From: Pollutimonas subterranea
GTDB lineage: Bacteria; Pseudomonadota; Gammaproteobacteria; Burkholderiales; Burkholderiaceae_B
Reading direction: 5' to 3'
DNA: 64,000 bases
Assembly (NCBI RefSeq): GCF_002849655.1
Contig: NZ_PDNW01000001.1
Coordinates: 62,001-126,000 of the forward strand
Positions 44,692 through 54,299 of the stretch are shown here, in pieces. The first letter of the stretch is position 1. Every line of letters starts with the position of its first letter. The notes under the pieces were generated by a model that worked only from the letters and a program-made list of their open reading frames with translations, was not told the DNA's origin and did no database searches. The position numbers and the translations under genes are program-made.

Positions 44692-44720
44692 CTTGAAACG
44701 GGGGCGGTTGCCCCCATTTT
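44692..44720 (+). promoter_or_regulatory. Sigma32 heat-shock promoter of grpE
   Basis: CTTGAA (44692-44697), a 14-bp spacer, CCCCAT (44712-44717) followed by TTT: a full match to the sigma32 consensus. It lies about 36 nt before the grpE ATG (44756). The spacer and -10 region are also the stem of a hairpin (44700-44715). Confidence 0.8.
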
Positions 44721-44722
44721 TG
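44700..44722 (+). terminator. Intrinsic terminator of hemH, overlapping the grpE promoter
   Basis: GGGGGC (44700-44705), loop GGTT, GCCCCC (44710-44715), then ATTTTTG. A six-GC-pair stem and short U-tract, 77 nt after the hemH stop. Confidence 0.65.
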
Positions 44723-44755
44723 TTGAATTGAATATTTAGTATGTGGAGATTTTTT

Positions 44756-45346
44756 ATGTCGGCACCCAACGAGTCCCTCGATCCGAAGAACAATCCGTCT
44801 GTTGATACCTCAGAACAGCTCGAGGGCGACAACGGCCAGGACCAGGTCCAGGAAACCGAAGTACAGGCTCAGGAAGACTGGGCAACGTTATTGTCCGAGG
44901 CGCAGGAGAAAGTGGCTCAGTATCACGACGAATTGCTGCGCGCCAAGGCCGATGTCGAGAACATCCGCCGACGCGCCGCCGACGACGTTGCCAAGGCGCG
45001 AAAATTTGGTACGGAATCATTTGCCGAGAGCTTGATACCGGTACGCGACAGCCTCGAGGCTGCATTGTTACAAACCGGGCAAACCGCGGAATCCTGGAAA
45101 GATGGCGTCGAAGTCACGCTGCGCCAGTTGAACGCCGCCTTCGAACGCAACCTGCTCAGGGAAGTGGCACCCGATGCCGGCGCCACCTTCGATCCTCATC
45201 AGCATCAGGCTATTTCCACTGTACCGTCCGACCTGCCTGAAGGCACGGTCGCGCAATTGCTGCAAAAGGGCTATACGATCGCCGACCGTGTCCTGCGTCC
45301 CGCCCTTGTAATGGTGTCAGCAGGCAAAACGTCGCAAGAATCGTAA
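44756..45346 (+). CDS. grpE: Nucleotide exchange factor GrpE
   Basis: 196 residues from ATG 44756 (TGGAGA 8 nt before it); an ATG at 44741 lies upstream of that site. The acidic N-terminus (about 1-45) leads into a long coiled coil ([20 protein letters not shown]), then [20 protein letters not shown] and a beta-wing domain with [20 protein letters not shown] and [20 protein letters not shown]. It removes ADP from DnaK. Its own sigma32 promoter precedes it. Confidence 0.96.
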   Translation: MSAPNESLDPKNNPSVDTSEQLEGDNGQDQVQETEVQAQEDWATLLSEAQEKVAQYHDELLRAKADVENIRRRAADDVAKARKFGTESFAESLIPVRDSLEAALLQTGQTAESWKDGVEVTLRQLNAAFERNLLREVAPDAGATFDPHQHQAISTVPSDLPEGTVAQLLQKGYTIADRVLRPALVMVSAGKTSQES

Positions 45347-45362
45347 AAAATGGACGATATGG

Positions 45363-45391
45363 CTTGAAATTATCCGCCGTATCCCCATTTG
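45363..45391 (+). promoter_or_regulatory. Sigma32 heat-shock promoter of dnaK
   Basis: CTTGAA (45363-45368), a 14-bp spacer, CCCCAT (45383-45388) then TT. Spacing is identical to the grpE promoter. About 50-58 nt before the dnaK ATG at 45447. Confidence 0.8.
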
Positions 45392-45446
45392 TGACCTATT
45401 CAAGCAGTTTTCCAAATTAAAAATTTCTTTAGCAGGATGATAAATT

Positions 45447-47369
45447 ATGGGCAAGATTATCGGTATTGACTTGGGCACGACCAACAGCTGCGTCGCTGTA
45501 TTGGACGGCAGCACGGTCAAAATCATTGAAAACGCGGAAGGCACGCGCACTACGCCTTCAGTTGTCGCCTACTTGCAAGACGGGGAAATCCTGGTGGGAG
45601 CGCCGGCCAAGCGTCAGGCGGTCACCAACCCGAAGAACACGCTCTATGCGGTCAAACGCCTCATCGGCCGCAAGTTCGAAGAAAAGGCGGTACAGAAAGA
45701 CATCGACCTCATGCCGTATCACATCGTCAAGGCCGACAATGGCGACGCATGGGTCGAAGCCCAGGGCAAGAAGCTCGCGCCGCCACAAGTATCGGCCGAT
45801 GTGCTGCGCAAAATGAAGAAGACCGCGGAAGACTACCTTGGTGAAGAAGTCACCGAGGCTGTCATTACGGTTCCCGCCTATTTCAACGACAGCCAGCGCC
45901 AGGCCACCAAAGATGCCGGCCGTATCGCGGGTCTGGACGTCAAGCGCATCATCAACGAGCCCACCGCTGCGGCCCTTGCATTCGGCATGGACAAGACGGA
46001 AAAGGGCGACCGCAAGATCGCGGTCTATGACCTGGGTGGCGGTACGTTCGATATCTCCATCATCGACATCAACGATATCGATGGCGAGAAGCAATTCGAA
46101 GTACTGTCGACCAATGGCGATACGTTCCTGGGCGGCGAAGACTTCGACCAGCGCATCATCGAATACATCATCAGCGAGTTCAAGAAAGAAAGCGGAGTCG
46201 ATCTTGCGAAAGACATGCTGGCTTTGCAGCGCCTGAAAGAAGCGGCTGAAAAGGCCAAGATCGAACTTTCCTCGGCGCAACAGACCGAAATCAACCTGCC
46301 CTATATCACGGCAGATGCCTCCGGTCCCAAGCACCTCAGCCTGAAGATCACGCGCTCCAAGCTTGAAGCACTCGTCGAGGAACTCATCGAGCGCACCATC
46401 GCCCCGTGCCGCACCGCCATCAAGGATGCCGGTATCAAAGCGTCGGACATCGATGACGTGATTCTGGTGGGCGGCATGACGCGCATGCCCAAGGTCCAGG
46501 AGAAGGTGAAAGAATTTTTCGGCAAGGAACCACGCAAAGACGTCAACCCCGACGAAGCTGTCGCGGCTGGCGCTGCTATCCAGGGCTCCGTGTTGTCGGG
46601 CGACCGCAAAGACGTTTTGCTGCTCGACGTGACGCCGTTGTCGCTGGGTATCGAAACGTTGGGCGGGGTCATGACCAAGATGATCCAGAAGAACACCACG
46701 ATTCCTACCCGGTTCTCGCAAGTGTTCTCCACGGCGGACGACAACCAGCCTGCCGTTACCATCAAGGTATTCCAGGGTGAACGCGAGATCGCGGCCGGCA
46801 ACAAGGGCCTGGGCGAGTTCAACCTCGAAGGCATACCGCCGTCAACCCGTGGCACGCCGCAAATCGAGGTGACTTTCGATATCGATGCGAATGGTATCTT
46901 GCATGTGTCGGCCAAAGACAAAGGCACGGGCAAGGAAAACAAGATCACCATCAAGGCTAATTCGGGTCTTACCGACCAGGAAATCGAACGCATGGTGAAA
47001 GATGCCGAGGCCAACGCCGAAGAAGATCACCGTATCGCCGAGCTTGCATTGGCTCGCAACCAGGCCGATTCACTGGTGCACTCCACCCGTAAATCGCTGG
47101 AAGAATACGGCGACAAGCTTGAAGCCTCCGAAAAGGAATCCATCGAGTCTGCAATCAAAGACCTCGAGGACACGTTGAAAGATGGCGACAAGGCCGCTAT
47201 CGATGCCAAGGTGGAAGCGCTTTCCACTGTTTCGCAGAAACTGGGCGAGAAAATGTATGCTGACATGCAGGCACAAGCCGCTGCGTCACAAGGTTCGGAA
47301 GAAGCCGCACAACCTGCGGACGACAACGTGGTCGATGCCGACTTCAAAGAAGTCAAGCGCGATCAGTAA
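45447..47369 (+). CDS. dnaK: Chaperone DnaK (Hsp70)
   Basis: 640 residues. [16 protein letters not shown] opens the ATPase domain, with [20 protein letters not shown], the phosphate-2 block [17 protein letters not shown] and [20 protein letters not shown]. The linker is [16 protein letters not shown], followed by the substrate-binding domain and helical lid. It ends with the DnaK-type tail [13 protein letters not shown]. It folds and protects proteins in the cytoplasm with GrpE and DnaJ, encoded on each side. A wholly standard protein. Confidence 0.98.
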   Translation: MGKIIGIDLGTTNSCVAVLDGSTVKIIENAEGTRTTPSVVAYLQDGEILVGAPAKRQAVTNPKNTLYAVKRLIGRKFEEKAVQKDIDLMPYHIVKADNGDAWVEAQGKKLAPPQVSADVLRKMKKTAEDYLGEEVTEAVITVPAYFNDSQRQATKDAGRIAGLDVKRIINEPTAAALAFGMDKTEKGDRKIAVYDLGGGTFDISIIDINDIDGEKQFEVLSTNGDTFLGGEDFDQRIIEYIISEFKKESGVDLAKDMLALQRLKEAAEKAKIELSSAQQTEINLPYITADASGPKHLSLKITRSKLEALVEELIERTIAPCRTAIKDAGIKASDIDDVILVGGMTRMPKVQEKVKEFFGKEPRKDVNPDEAVAAGAAIQGSVLSGDRKDVLLLDVTPLSLGIETLGGVMTKMIQKNTTIPTRFSQVFSTADDNQPAVTIKVFQGEREIAAGNKGLGEFNLEGIPPSTRGTPQIEVTFDIDANGILHVSAKDKGTGKENKITIKANSGLTDQEIERMVKDAEANAEEDHRIAELALARNQADSLVHSTRKSLEEYGDKLEASEKESIESAIKDLEDTLKDGDKAAIDAKVEALSTVSQKLGEKMYADMQAQAAASQGSEEAAQPADDNVVDADFKEVKRDQ

Positions 47370-47391
47370 AGTCTGGTTGTAGTGGTTTCAA

Positions 47392-47430
47392 GCCCGGTTT
47401 CTGGTGTAATGCCGGAAATCGGGCGTTCTT
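47392..47430 (+). terminator. Hairpin between dnaK and dnaJ
   Basis: 13-nt arms (47392-47404 and 47412-47424) pair with two G-T wobbles around a 7-nt loop and are followed by GTTCTT. The weak U-tract suggests partial termination or an mRNA-processing site that would lower dnaJ relative to dnaK. Confidence 0.45.
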
Positions 47431-47473
47431 GTTCATGCACAACGAATAGACGTCTCAGACGCAAGCAATTCAA

Positions 47474-48592
47474 ATGGCAAAACGCGACTATTACGAAGTC
47501 CTTGGGGTGGCAAAAAATGCCTCCGACGAAGAACTGAAAAAAGCTTATCGCAAGCTGGCTATGAAATACCATCCGGATCGCAATCCGGATAGTAAAGAGT
47601 CGGAAGAAAAATTCAAGGAAGCCAAAGAGGCTTACGAGATGCTGTCCGACGAACAGAAGCGGGGCGCCTACGACCGGTTCGGCCACGCCGGCGTCGATCC
47701 CAATGCGGGGGCGGGCGGCATGGGCGGGGCTGGTTTTGCCGATGCCTTCGGCGATATCTTCGGCGAAATTTTCGGTGGTGCGGGCCGTCGTGGCGGCGGC
47801 GCACAGGTGTATCGCGGTGCGGACCTCAAGTACACACTGGACATCAGCCTGGAGCAAGCCGCCAACGGTTTCGATACGGAAATCCGCGTTCCCAGCTGGG
47901 AAAGCTGCGATGTCTGTCATGGTTCAGGCGCAAAGCCCGGCACTCATGCCAAGACGTGCCATACCTGCGATGGCAGTGGCACCGTGCGCATGCAGCAAGG
48001 CTTTTTCAGTGTGCAGCAAACCTGCCCGACCTGCCATGGCCGGGGCAAGGAAATTACTGAGCCTTGCGTGGCCTGTGACGGAGTCGGCCGGACGCGCAAG
48101 AATAAGACCTTGCAGGTCAAGATCCCGGCGGGTATCGACGACGGCATGCGTATCAGGTCGTCGGGCAACGGCGAACCAGGCGTGAATGGAGGCCCTCCGG
48201 GTGACCTCTATGTTGAAATCCACTTGAAGCCGCACGGAATCTTCCAGCGCGACGGCGAGGACCTGCACTGCGAGTTGACTATTCCGTTTACGACGGCTGC
48301 GCTGGGCGGTGAGCTCGAAGTTCCCACCTTATCGGGACGAGGCGCCATTACCATACCTGAGGGAACCCAGACAGGGAAGACCTTCCGGCTGCGTGGCAAG
48401 GGCATACGGGGTCTGCGAGCCAGTTATCCCGGCGATTTGTATTGCCACATATCGGTAGAGACGCCGGTACGCCTGAGCGAAGAGCAAAAGAAGATCCTGC
48501 GCCAGTTCGAAACCTCATTGACGCAGGGCGGTGAAAAGCATTCGCCCAAAAGCGAATCCTGGACCGATCGGGTGAAAAGTTTCTTTTCCTGA
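47474..48592 (+). CDS. dnaJ: Co-chaperone DnaJ (Hsp40)
   Basis: 372 residues. The J domain has H33-P34-D35 ([10 protein letters not shown]), a Gly/Phe-rich linker follows (about 76-110), and there are four zinc-binding repeats: [32 protein letters not shown]. The C-terminal domains end [20 protein letters not shown]. It stimulates DnaK ATPase and delivers substrates. There is no heat-shock promoter in the 104 nt before it, so it depends on the dnaK transcript. Confidence 0.98.
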   Translation: MAKRDYYEVLGVAKNASDEELKKAYRKLAMKYHPDRNPDSKESEEKFKEAKEAYEMLSDEQKRGAYDRFGHAGVDPNAGAGGMGGAGFADAFGDIFGEIFGGAGRRGGGAQVYRGADLKYTLDISLEQAANGFDTEIRVPSWESCDVCHGSGAKPGTHAKTCHTCDGSGTVRMQQGFFSVQQTCPTCHGRGKEITEPCVACDGVGRTRKNKTLQVKIPAGIDDGMRIRSSGNGEPGVNGGPPGDLYVEIHLKPHGIFQRDGEDLHCELTIPFTTAALGGELEVPTLSGRGAITIPEGTQTGKTFRLRGKGIRGLRASYPGDLYCHISVETPVRLSEEQKKILRQFETSLTQGGEKHSPKSESWTDRVKSFFS

Positions 48593-48601
48593 TCCAGGAT
48601 G

Positions 48602-48642
48602 CCGGAGTAGCGCTGCGGCGCTATTCCGGTTTCTGCTTTTTC
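48602..48642 (+). terminator. Terminator of dnaJ, overlapping the end of the convergent gene
   Basis: CCGGAGTAGCGC (48602-48613) and GCGCTATTCCGG (48618-48629) pair with one wobble, then TTTCTGCTTTTT. The stem covers the stop codon of the minus-strand M16 peptidase gene. Confidence 0.6.
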
Positions 48643-51377
48643 TCGTCGGCTGCCACGGCAGTGCTGAAGCCGGCAGGATCAAGCGATGCGCGTAGCGCGG
48701 CATTTACATCTTCCACGGTCAAAGCGGCAAGCGCTTTATCTATTCTTTCCGACCATTCGAAACTGCGGTCCAGTTGCATGTAATTGATCCACGCCGAGGC
48801 CAGTACGCCGTCTCGTGTGCGGGCAAGCTTGCGGTAATTGAGTAGCGCGTTAATCCCTTCCTGGACTTCTTCCTGCGTGAAACCGTCTTTGAGTGCACGC
48901 TGAAGTTCTTCGGCCAGTGCGTTCTCGAGCCGGCCGCTATTCTCGGGTGCATGAATGGCATAGATCGTCCATCCACCCGACGGTTCGAAGGACGACGCAT
49001 CCAGACCGCTGCGCACGTCGTAAGACAGGCCTTCCTGAACCCGTACCCGTGTCCACAGGCGGGATGTTTCGGAACCCCCCAACAGATAGTTGGCCAAATA
49101 CAGGGCTGGGTAGCTCGGATCAGTGTCCTGCAGCTTCAAGGGCATTTTGCTGAGGTAAAACGCATTCGCCTTGTCCGGCGTGTTGATATCGAATTGTGCG
49201 GGCGCTACGGGGTTGTAGGGGTGTGCCACGCGCTCGTAGGCAGGAGCCTTGGTCCATCCCTCCAGGCCCTTGCCCAGGGCAGCCTTGACGGCCTTCGGGT
49301 CGAAGGCACCTACCGCGGCGAATTCGATGGTGCCGGCGCCATAGAAATGCGAGTGGAAGTCGACAAGGTCTTTTTGCGTAATGGCCGCAATGTCACTTTG
49401 TGCTTCGTCGAAGCTCGGTGTGTAACGTACGTCGTCCCGCGGCCATGGGTTGTCGTGGCGGGCGAGCTTGCGCGACGCAAGAGCGCTGGGTTCCGACATG
49501 GCATTCTTGATGGCGGTACTTGCCTGGCGCTGGTATTCAATGAGTTCGCTTTCAGGAAAGCTGGCTTCGCGAAGTATATGCAACACCAGTTCGGTAAGGG
49601 CCGGCAAATGTTCTTTTGTCGTCGACATGTCCACCGCTACGACACCGGCTTCGCCGCCGAAGCTGACATTGGCGTGCAGGGCATCGAATTTGTCTTGGAT
49701 TTCCTGTCGCGACATGCTGCGTGTGCCATGTTCGAGCAGGGAGGCCGTGGCGCCGGAAATCGCGCGCTTGCCTTTAAGGGCGTCGGCGGTGCCGAACTGA
49801 AGCAACAAATTGGCTTCGACGCGGTCGCCGCGCGTGGGCTTAGGCAAGAGAGCCAGCTTTACCTCACCGTTGGGCAGCACCAGCGGCGCGCGTTGGGTCA
49901 TTGCATCGATATTGGCGGGACTGGGATCGAACGCGGCAATGGCTTCGCCGGTTCCTTCGCCCTTGTAGTCCTTCAGCAGGGCTTCGAGGTCGATTTTTAC
50001 GGCTTGCGGCGCGCGAGCGGGTTGTTCAGTGGGAATATACAAGCCATTGGTACGGTTGCTGGGAACCAGGTAGGCAGCCGTAACGCGCTGCACCTCGGAG
50101 AGCTGCGCGTTTTTTACCTGGTCGCGCTGCAGGAAAAAGAGACGCCAGTCGCCGTCAGCGGCGGTTTCGGATAAGGCTGACGCCATGTCCGCCGGATTCG
50201 CGTAAGTCTGCGCCCAATCTGTCAGCCACTTATTACGTATGCGGTCCAGGTCCGAATCGGCGAAAGGTTTGGACGCCACCGAATCAAGGGTATCCTCGAG
50301 TGTGCGCAGCGCCTTGGTCTGATCCATGCCTTGTTGCAGTTGGGCGCCGAAGAAAACGTAGCCCGGCTGGTTCAGCCCGGCGGTGAAGCCGAAAATGTCG
50401 GTGCTGAGGTTATTCCCGACGAGTGCGTGGTACAGGCGGCCCGAAGGCGTATCGGCGAGTATGCCTACGCCTAGGTCCAGCGCCGTATAGTCAGGACTGG
50501 ATGCCGCAGGCCCGTGGTACATGGCGGCGACCAGTGGGCTGCCGCCCTGGCGGCGTAGTGTGACTTGCCGCTCTCCATCCTGGACGGGTTCCACCGTGTA
50601 TTCGGGTGGCAGCTTGCGCTCGGGACGAGGGATTTTTCCGAATGCCTCGGCAATGGTTTGCAGTGTTTCGGCCGGGTCGAATCCACCCGACACAATCAGC
50701 ACGGCATTATCCGGCTGGTAGTAGGTTCGGTAGAAGGCCTGCAATTGGCCGATGTCGACGTTCTCAACGTCGGAACGCGCGCCTATGGTGCTGTGGCCAT
50801 AGTTGTGCCAGCGAAACGAGGTCGCTTGCATTTGCTGCATCAAGACCTGGAAGGGACTATTTTCGCCCCGTTCCATTTCGTTGCGCACGACAGTCATTTC
50901 AGAGTCCAAGTCCTCTTTCGCAATAAGAGAGTTGACCATGGCATCGGCTTGCCAGCGCAAATACCACTCCAGGGTTTCCGGACTGGAAGCAAAGCTGGCG
51001 TAGTAATTCGTGCGGTCGCTGGTGGTCGAGCCGTTGGCCTGCAGTCCTCGTTTGGAAAATTCGGCCAATGCATTGCGCATGGTGGGCGTGCCACGGAACA
51101 GCATGTGTTCGAGCAAATGCGCCATGCCGGTCTGGCCATAGTTTTCATGCCGTGCCCCGACCAGGTAGGTCATGTTGACGGTGGTGGTGGGCTTGGATCC
51201 TTCCGGTACCAACAGCACCCGCAGGCCATTGTCCAGCTTGTATTCCGTGACGCCTTCGATGGATGTGACTTGCGTCATGCCCGATGGAAGGTCCAGGGCC
51301 GTTGCGGGCGATGCCATGAAGGCCAACACCAGCAAGGCTAGCAAACGGGCTTTGATTTCCGAAAGCGACAGTAGCAT
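48621..51377 (-). CDS. M16 zinc metallopeptidase, two-domain, exported
   Basis: 918 residues from ATG 51377; a TTG nine codons earlier is also possible. A signal sequence (LLALLVLAFMASPATA) is followed by the first M16 domain with H-x2-E-H at GMAHLLEHMLFRGTP (about 87-91) and the downstream zinc-ligand Glu in EMTVVRNEMERGEN. The second, inactive-type M16 domain starts near 490 (LPNGEVKLALLPKPTRGDRV). The length and two-domain form match periplasmic pitrilysin/PqqL-like proteases. The substrate is unknown. It is the first gene of a separate minus-strand unit and faces dnaJ. Confidence 0.92.
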   Translation of the reverse strand: MLLSLSEIKARLLALLVLAFMASPATALDLPSGMTQVTSIEGVTEYKLDNGLRVLLVPEGSKPTTTVNMTYLVGARHENYGQTGMAHLLEHMLFRGTPTMRNALAEFSKRGLQANGSTTSDRTNYYASFASSPETLEWYLRWQADAMVNSLIAKEDLDSEMTVVRNEMERGENSPFQVLMQQMQATSFRWHNYGHSTIGARSDVENVDIGQLQAFYRTYYQPDNAVLIVSGGFDPAETLQTIAEAFGKIPRPERKLPPEYTVEPVQDGERQVTLRRQGGSPLVAAMYHGPAASSPDYTALDLGVGILADTPSGRLYHALVGNNLSTDIFGFTAGLNQPGYVFFGAQLQQGMDQTKALRTLEDTLDSVASKPFADSDLDRIRNKWLTDWAQTYANPADMASALSETAADGDWRLFFLQRDQVKNAQLSEVQRVTAAYLVPSNRTNGLYIPTEQPARAPQAVKIDLEALLKDYKGEGTGEAIAAFDPSPANIDAMTQRAPLVLPNGEVKLALLPKPTRGDRVEANLLLQFGTADALKGKRAISGATASLLEHGTRSMSRQEIQDKFDALHANVSFGGEAGVVAVDMSTTKEHLPALTELVLHILREASFPESELIEYQRQASTAIKNAMSEPSALASRKLARHDNPWPRDDVRYTPSFDEAQSDIAAITQKDLVDFHSHFYGAGTIEFAAVGAFDPKAVKAALGKGLEGWTKAPAYERVAHPYNPVAPAQFDINTPDKANAFYLSKMPLKLQDTDPSYPALYLANYLLGGSETSRLWTRVRVQEGLSYDVRSGLDASSFEPSGGWTIYAIHAPENSGRLENALAEELQRALKDGFTQEEVQEGINALLNYRKLARTRDGVLASAWINYMQLDRSFEWSERIDKALAALTVEDVNAALRASLDPAGFSTAVAADEKKQKPE

Positions 51378-51454
51378 GCGCAAATATCCGAGTAGAGAGG
51401 GCAAAGGTACCGTGGTCTTTTTAACAGACTTCGGCGGGGGCGTTTTCCTGCGTA

Positions 51455-52627
51455 CTATTTCGAGAGCGCGCGCATGGCTTTTTCCAGGCCACTTACGGTT
51501 ACCCCATACATGCGCTCGTGCATGATGTTCTTAATGATAGCGATGGATTGCCGATACTGCCAATAGGCTTCGGGTTCGGGATTCAGCCACACCGACTTGG
51601 GCCAGTTCTCGAGCAGCCGCTGCAGCCAGGCCGCGCCGGTTTCTTTGTTGTAGTGCTCGACGGAACCACCGGGCTGTAGGATCTCGTAAGGGCTCATGGT
51701 TGCATCGCCCACAATGATAAGCCTCCAGTCATCGTTGTACTTGCGCAGGATATCCCAGGTATCGAAGCGCTCCGCGGTACGGCGCCGATTGTTCTGCCAA
51801 AGGGATTCGTACGGACAATTGTGAAAGTAGTACACATCCAGGTGGCGGAATTCGCTACGGGCAGCTGAAAACAGTTCTTCGACACGCGCAATATGGTCAT
51901 CCATGCTGCCACCCACGTCCAGCAGCATCACCACTTTGACGGTGTTGTGCCGCTCGGGCACCATTTGCAGGTCGAGAAAGCCGGCATTCTTTGCCGTGCT
52001 GGCAATCGTATGGTCCAGATCCAGTTCCAGATCGGCGCCTTCCCGCGCAAAGCGGCGCAGGCGCCGTAGTGCCATCTTGAAGTTGCGCGTGCCCAACTCC
52101 TGCTGATCGTCGTAATCGCGATACTCGCGCTTTTCCCATACCTTGATGGCGGTCCGGTTTCCCGCCGACGGGCCGCCCACCCTTATGCCTTCCGGATGAT
52201 AGCCGCCGTGTCCGAACGCTGACGACCCACCAGTGCCTATCCATTTGTTGCCACCGGCATGGCGCTCTTTTTGCTCTTCCAGTCTCTCCTTGAAGAGCTC
52301 CATGAGCTTGTCCCAACCGTGTTTTTCGATGGCCGCTTTTTCTTCAGGACTGAGGTTTTTCTGAAGCTCCTTGATCAGCCAGTCCAGCGGAATTTCCTTG
52401 TCGGCCGGTATCGCTGCCTGCAGCCTGTGGTAGAACTCGCCAAAGGCCTGGTCGTAACGATCGAACAAGGTTTCATCTTTAACCAGCGTCATGCGGGCCA
52501 GGTGGTAGAAATCGTCGATGCTGGGCGGCATCAAGTTGGTTTGCAAGGCGCTGAGCAAGGTCAGGTATTCCTGCACCGATACCGGAAGCTTGCGTGCCCG
52601 CAAGTGATAGAAGAAGTCAATCAGCAT
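51455..52627 (-). CDS. VWA-domain protein, CoxE-like, MoxR partner
   Basis: 390 residues. The N-terminus MLIDFFYHLRARKLPVSVQE is characteristic of the CoxE-like/DUF58-neighbour family. The C-terminal von Willebrand A domain has the metal site DVGGS in VVMLLDVGGSMDDHIARVEE, DVYYFHNCPYESLWQNNRRR and RLIIVGDATMSPYEI (late MIDAS Asp). Such proteins pair with MoxR AAA ATPases in chaperone-like remodelling or metal-insertion systems. The start is 10 nt inside the end of the GNAT gene, so MoxR, GNAT and VWA form one operon. Confidence 0.9.
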   Translation of the reverse strand: MLIDFFYHLRARKLPVSVQEYLTLLSALQTNLMPPSIDDFYHLARMTLVKDETLFDRYDQAFGEFYHRLQAAIPADKEIPLDWLIKELQKNLSPEEKAAIEKHGWDKLMELFKERLEEQKERHAGGNKWIGTGGSSAFGHGGYHPEGIRVGGPSAGNRTAIKVWEKREYRDYDDQQELGTRNFKMALRRLRRFAREGADLELDLDHTIASTAKNAGFLDLQMVPERHNTVKVVMLLDVGGSMDDHIARVEELFSAARSEFRHLDVYYFHNCPYESLWQNNRRRTAERFDTWDILRKYNDDWRLIIVGDATMSPYEILQPGGSVEHYNKETGAAWLQRLLENWPKSVWLNPEPEAYWQYRQSIAIIKNIMHERMYGVTVSGLEKAMRALSK

Positions 52628-53237
52628 GGCGCCGGCTCAGTTGATATTCCAGGTGTTTCTCGACTTCCGGCCATTCGCCGGCCAGAAGGCTGTACATGAC
52701 CGTGTCGCGCACGGTGCCGTCGCGACGCAAGGCATGATGCCGCAGGACGCCGTCTCTGCGTGCCCCCAATCGTTCGATGGCGCGCTGCGACGCAAAATTG
52801 TAGTTGTCGGTGCGCCAGCCGGTGATCATGGCACCCAGATGGTCGAACGCATGGCGCAGCAACAACAATTTGCAGGCCGTATTGACGTGGGTGCGCTGCC
52901 AGCGTTTGGCATACCAGGTGTAGCCAATCTCCAGCCGTGCCACAGCGGGGACGATATCGTGATAGCGCGTGCAGCCTATGATGTCGCCGCTTTGCTGCTC
53001 GATGATTGAAAAAGGCAGCATGTGGCCGTCGCGCTGGCCCTCCAGTGCCGTGTCTACATAGGCTGCTGCCGCGCCGGGCTCGGGCACCGAGGTGACACGC
53101 AGCCGCCACAGCTCGCCATCGGCCGCCGCGAGTTCGAGGCTGGGTGCGTGCTCTTCTTGCATGGGAATGAGCTTAACGCCGTAGCCTTCCAGCGTTACAG
53201 GCATCGGCACTTCACGAAAGCTCGGGCTCAAAGTCAT
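52617..53237 (-). CDS. GNAT-family N-acetyltransferase
   Basis: 206 residues from ATG 53237, with GGAA 9 nt upstream; ATG 53252 and a TTG at 53288 overlapping the moxR stop are alternatives. The RimJ/RimL-type layout is clear: PVTLEGYGVKLIPMQEEHAP, RLEIGYTWYAKRWQRTHVNT (the acetyl-CoA loop region) and ITGWRTDNYNFASQRAIERL followed by GARRDGVLRHH. Members acetylate protein N-termini, antibiotics or small amines. Its place between MoxR and VWA genes is unusual but may be chance. The target is unknown. Confidence 0.85.
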   Translation of the reverse strand: MTLSPSFREVPMPVTLEGYGVKLIPMQEEHAPSLELAAADGELWRLRVTSVPEPGAAAAYVDTALEGQRDGHMLPFSIIEQQSGDIIGCTRYHDIVPAVARLEIGYTWYAKRWQRTHVNTACKLLLLRHAFDHLGAMITGWRTDNYNFASQRAIERLGARRDGVLRHHALRRDGTVRDTVMYSLLAGEWPEVEKHLEYQLSRRHAD

Positions 53238-53284
53238 GTCGCGTTGTTCCATCTTGAAAAGTGGTCTGGGCAGGTAGGCAACGT

Positions 53285-54157
53285 TCAACGACGCTGGCCG
53301 ACTCGTGTCATCGCCGCCAGGCGTTGCAGCAGCGTGATGTCTTGTTCGTTCTTGAGCAATGCTCCGGCCATTAAAGGCAGGTCGCCCGTTGTGCTGCTGA
53401 TGTCTTTAGCCGACACGGCTTCGTTCAGGAGCAAGCGCAGCCAGTCGAGGAATTCAGACGTGGACGGCTTCTTCTTGAGTCCGGGCGCCTCCCGTAGCGC
53501 AAAGAACGTATCCAGTGCCGCCCGCAAGACATCTTCTTTAATTGAGGGGTAGTGGACTGCCACGATCTCCTGCATCGTGCTGCGCTCAGGGAAGCTGATG
53601 TAGTGAAAGAAGCAGCGCCGCAGGAAGGCGTCCGGCAAGTCTTTTTCGTTATTGGACGTAATGATGATCAGTGGGCGGTGCTTGGCTTGCACGGTCTGGC
53701 GGGTTTCATAGACGTGAAACTCCATGCGATCCAGCTCACGCAACAAATCGTTGGGGAACTCGATATCGGCCTTGTCGATCTCGTCGATCAGCATCACCAC
53801 AGGCTCGTCGGCCTCGAAGGCTTGCCAAAGCGTCCCCTTGACGATGTAGTTGCTGATGTCCCGTACTTTCTCGTCGCCCAGTTGCGAATCGCGAAGGCGT
53901 GAAACGGCATCATATTCGTACAGGCCTTGATGCGCCTTCGTGGTGGATTTGATATGCCATTGCAGCAAAGGCCGGCCCAGTGCCGCGGCAACTTCCTCGG
54001 CAAGCATGGTCTTGCCTGTGCCCGGTTCTCCCTTGATCAGCAAGGGACGTTGCAACGTCAACGCGGCATTAACGGCCAATTTAAGGTCGGCAGTCGCTAC
54101 ATAGCGCTCGGTGCCGGTGAAGCGTTCGGAAGGAGAAGGGACGGCGGCAGAGGTCAT
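53285..54157 (-). CDS. MoxR-family AAA+ ATPase
   Basis: 290 residues. Walker A GEPGTGKT (43-50), Walker B VMLIDEID (121-128) and the sensor-1 Asn in IIITSNNEKDLPDAFLRRCF. YVATADLKLAVNAALTLQRP is the MoxR start and HYPSIKEDVLRAALDTFFAL lies in the lid. It belongs to the group that pairs with CoxE-like VWA proteins to remodel or load cofactors on target enzymes. The partner gene lies two positions downstream. The only cofactor proteins close by are two cytochromes c, divergent at 54300. Confidence 0.92.
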   Translation of the reverse strand: MTSAAVPSPSERFTGTERYVATADLKLAVNAALTLQRPLLIKGEPGTGKTMLAEEVAAALGRPLLQWHIKSTTKAHQGLYEYDAVSRLRDSQLGDEKVRDISNYIVKGTLWQAFEADEPVVMLIDEIDKADIEFPNDLLRELDRMEFHVYETRQTVQAKHRPLIIITSNNEKDLPDAFLRRCFFHYISFPERSTMQEIVAVHYPSIKEDVLRAALDTFFALREAPGLKKKPSTSEFLDWLRLLLNEAVSAKDISSTTGDLPLMAGALLKNEQDITLLQRLAAMTRVGQRR

Positions 54158-54256
54158 TTATTTCGTTCCAGATATGTAGTCGGCATTACCAAGTCGAAGG
54201 ACATTCGTGTATCGTTAGCTTCAATTATCGTACAATCTTCATTTTTCGTTGGTTGC

Positions 54257-54270
54257 TTGACATAAATCAA
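54257..54270 (+). promoter_or_regulatory. FNR/ANR-like box upstream of the cytochrome c genes
   Basis: TTGACATAAATCAA matches TTGAT-N4-ATCAA at 9 of 10 defined bases. Its left half is also a consensus -35 hexamer. The centre lies only 36 nt before the ATG at 54300, close for class II activation. Confidence 0.4.
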
Positions 54271-54299
54271 CAGTTATTCACTGTCTAACAAGAGCTATT

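Noticed and set aside
45558-46721. Long open frame (387 codons) on the minus strand opposite dnaK
   Set aside because: It lies entirely within the highly conserved dnaK gene and arises from GC-rich codon use; no ribosome site or family signature.
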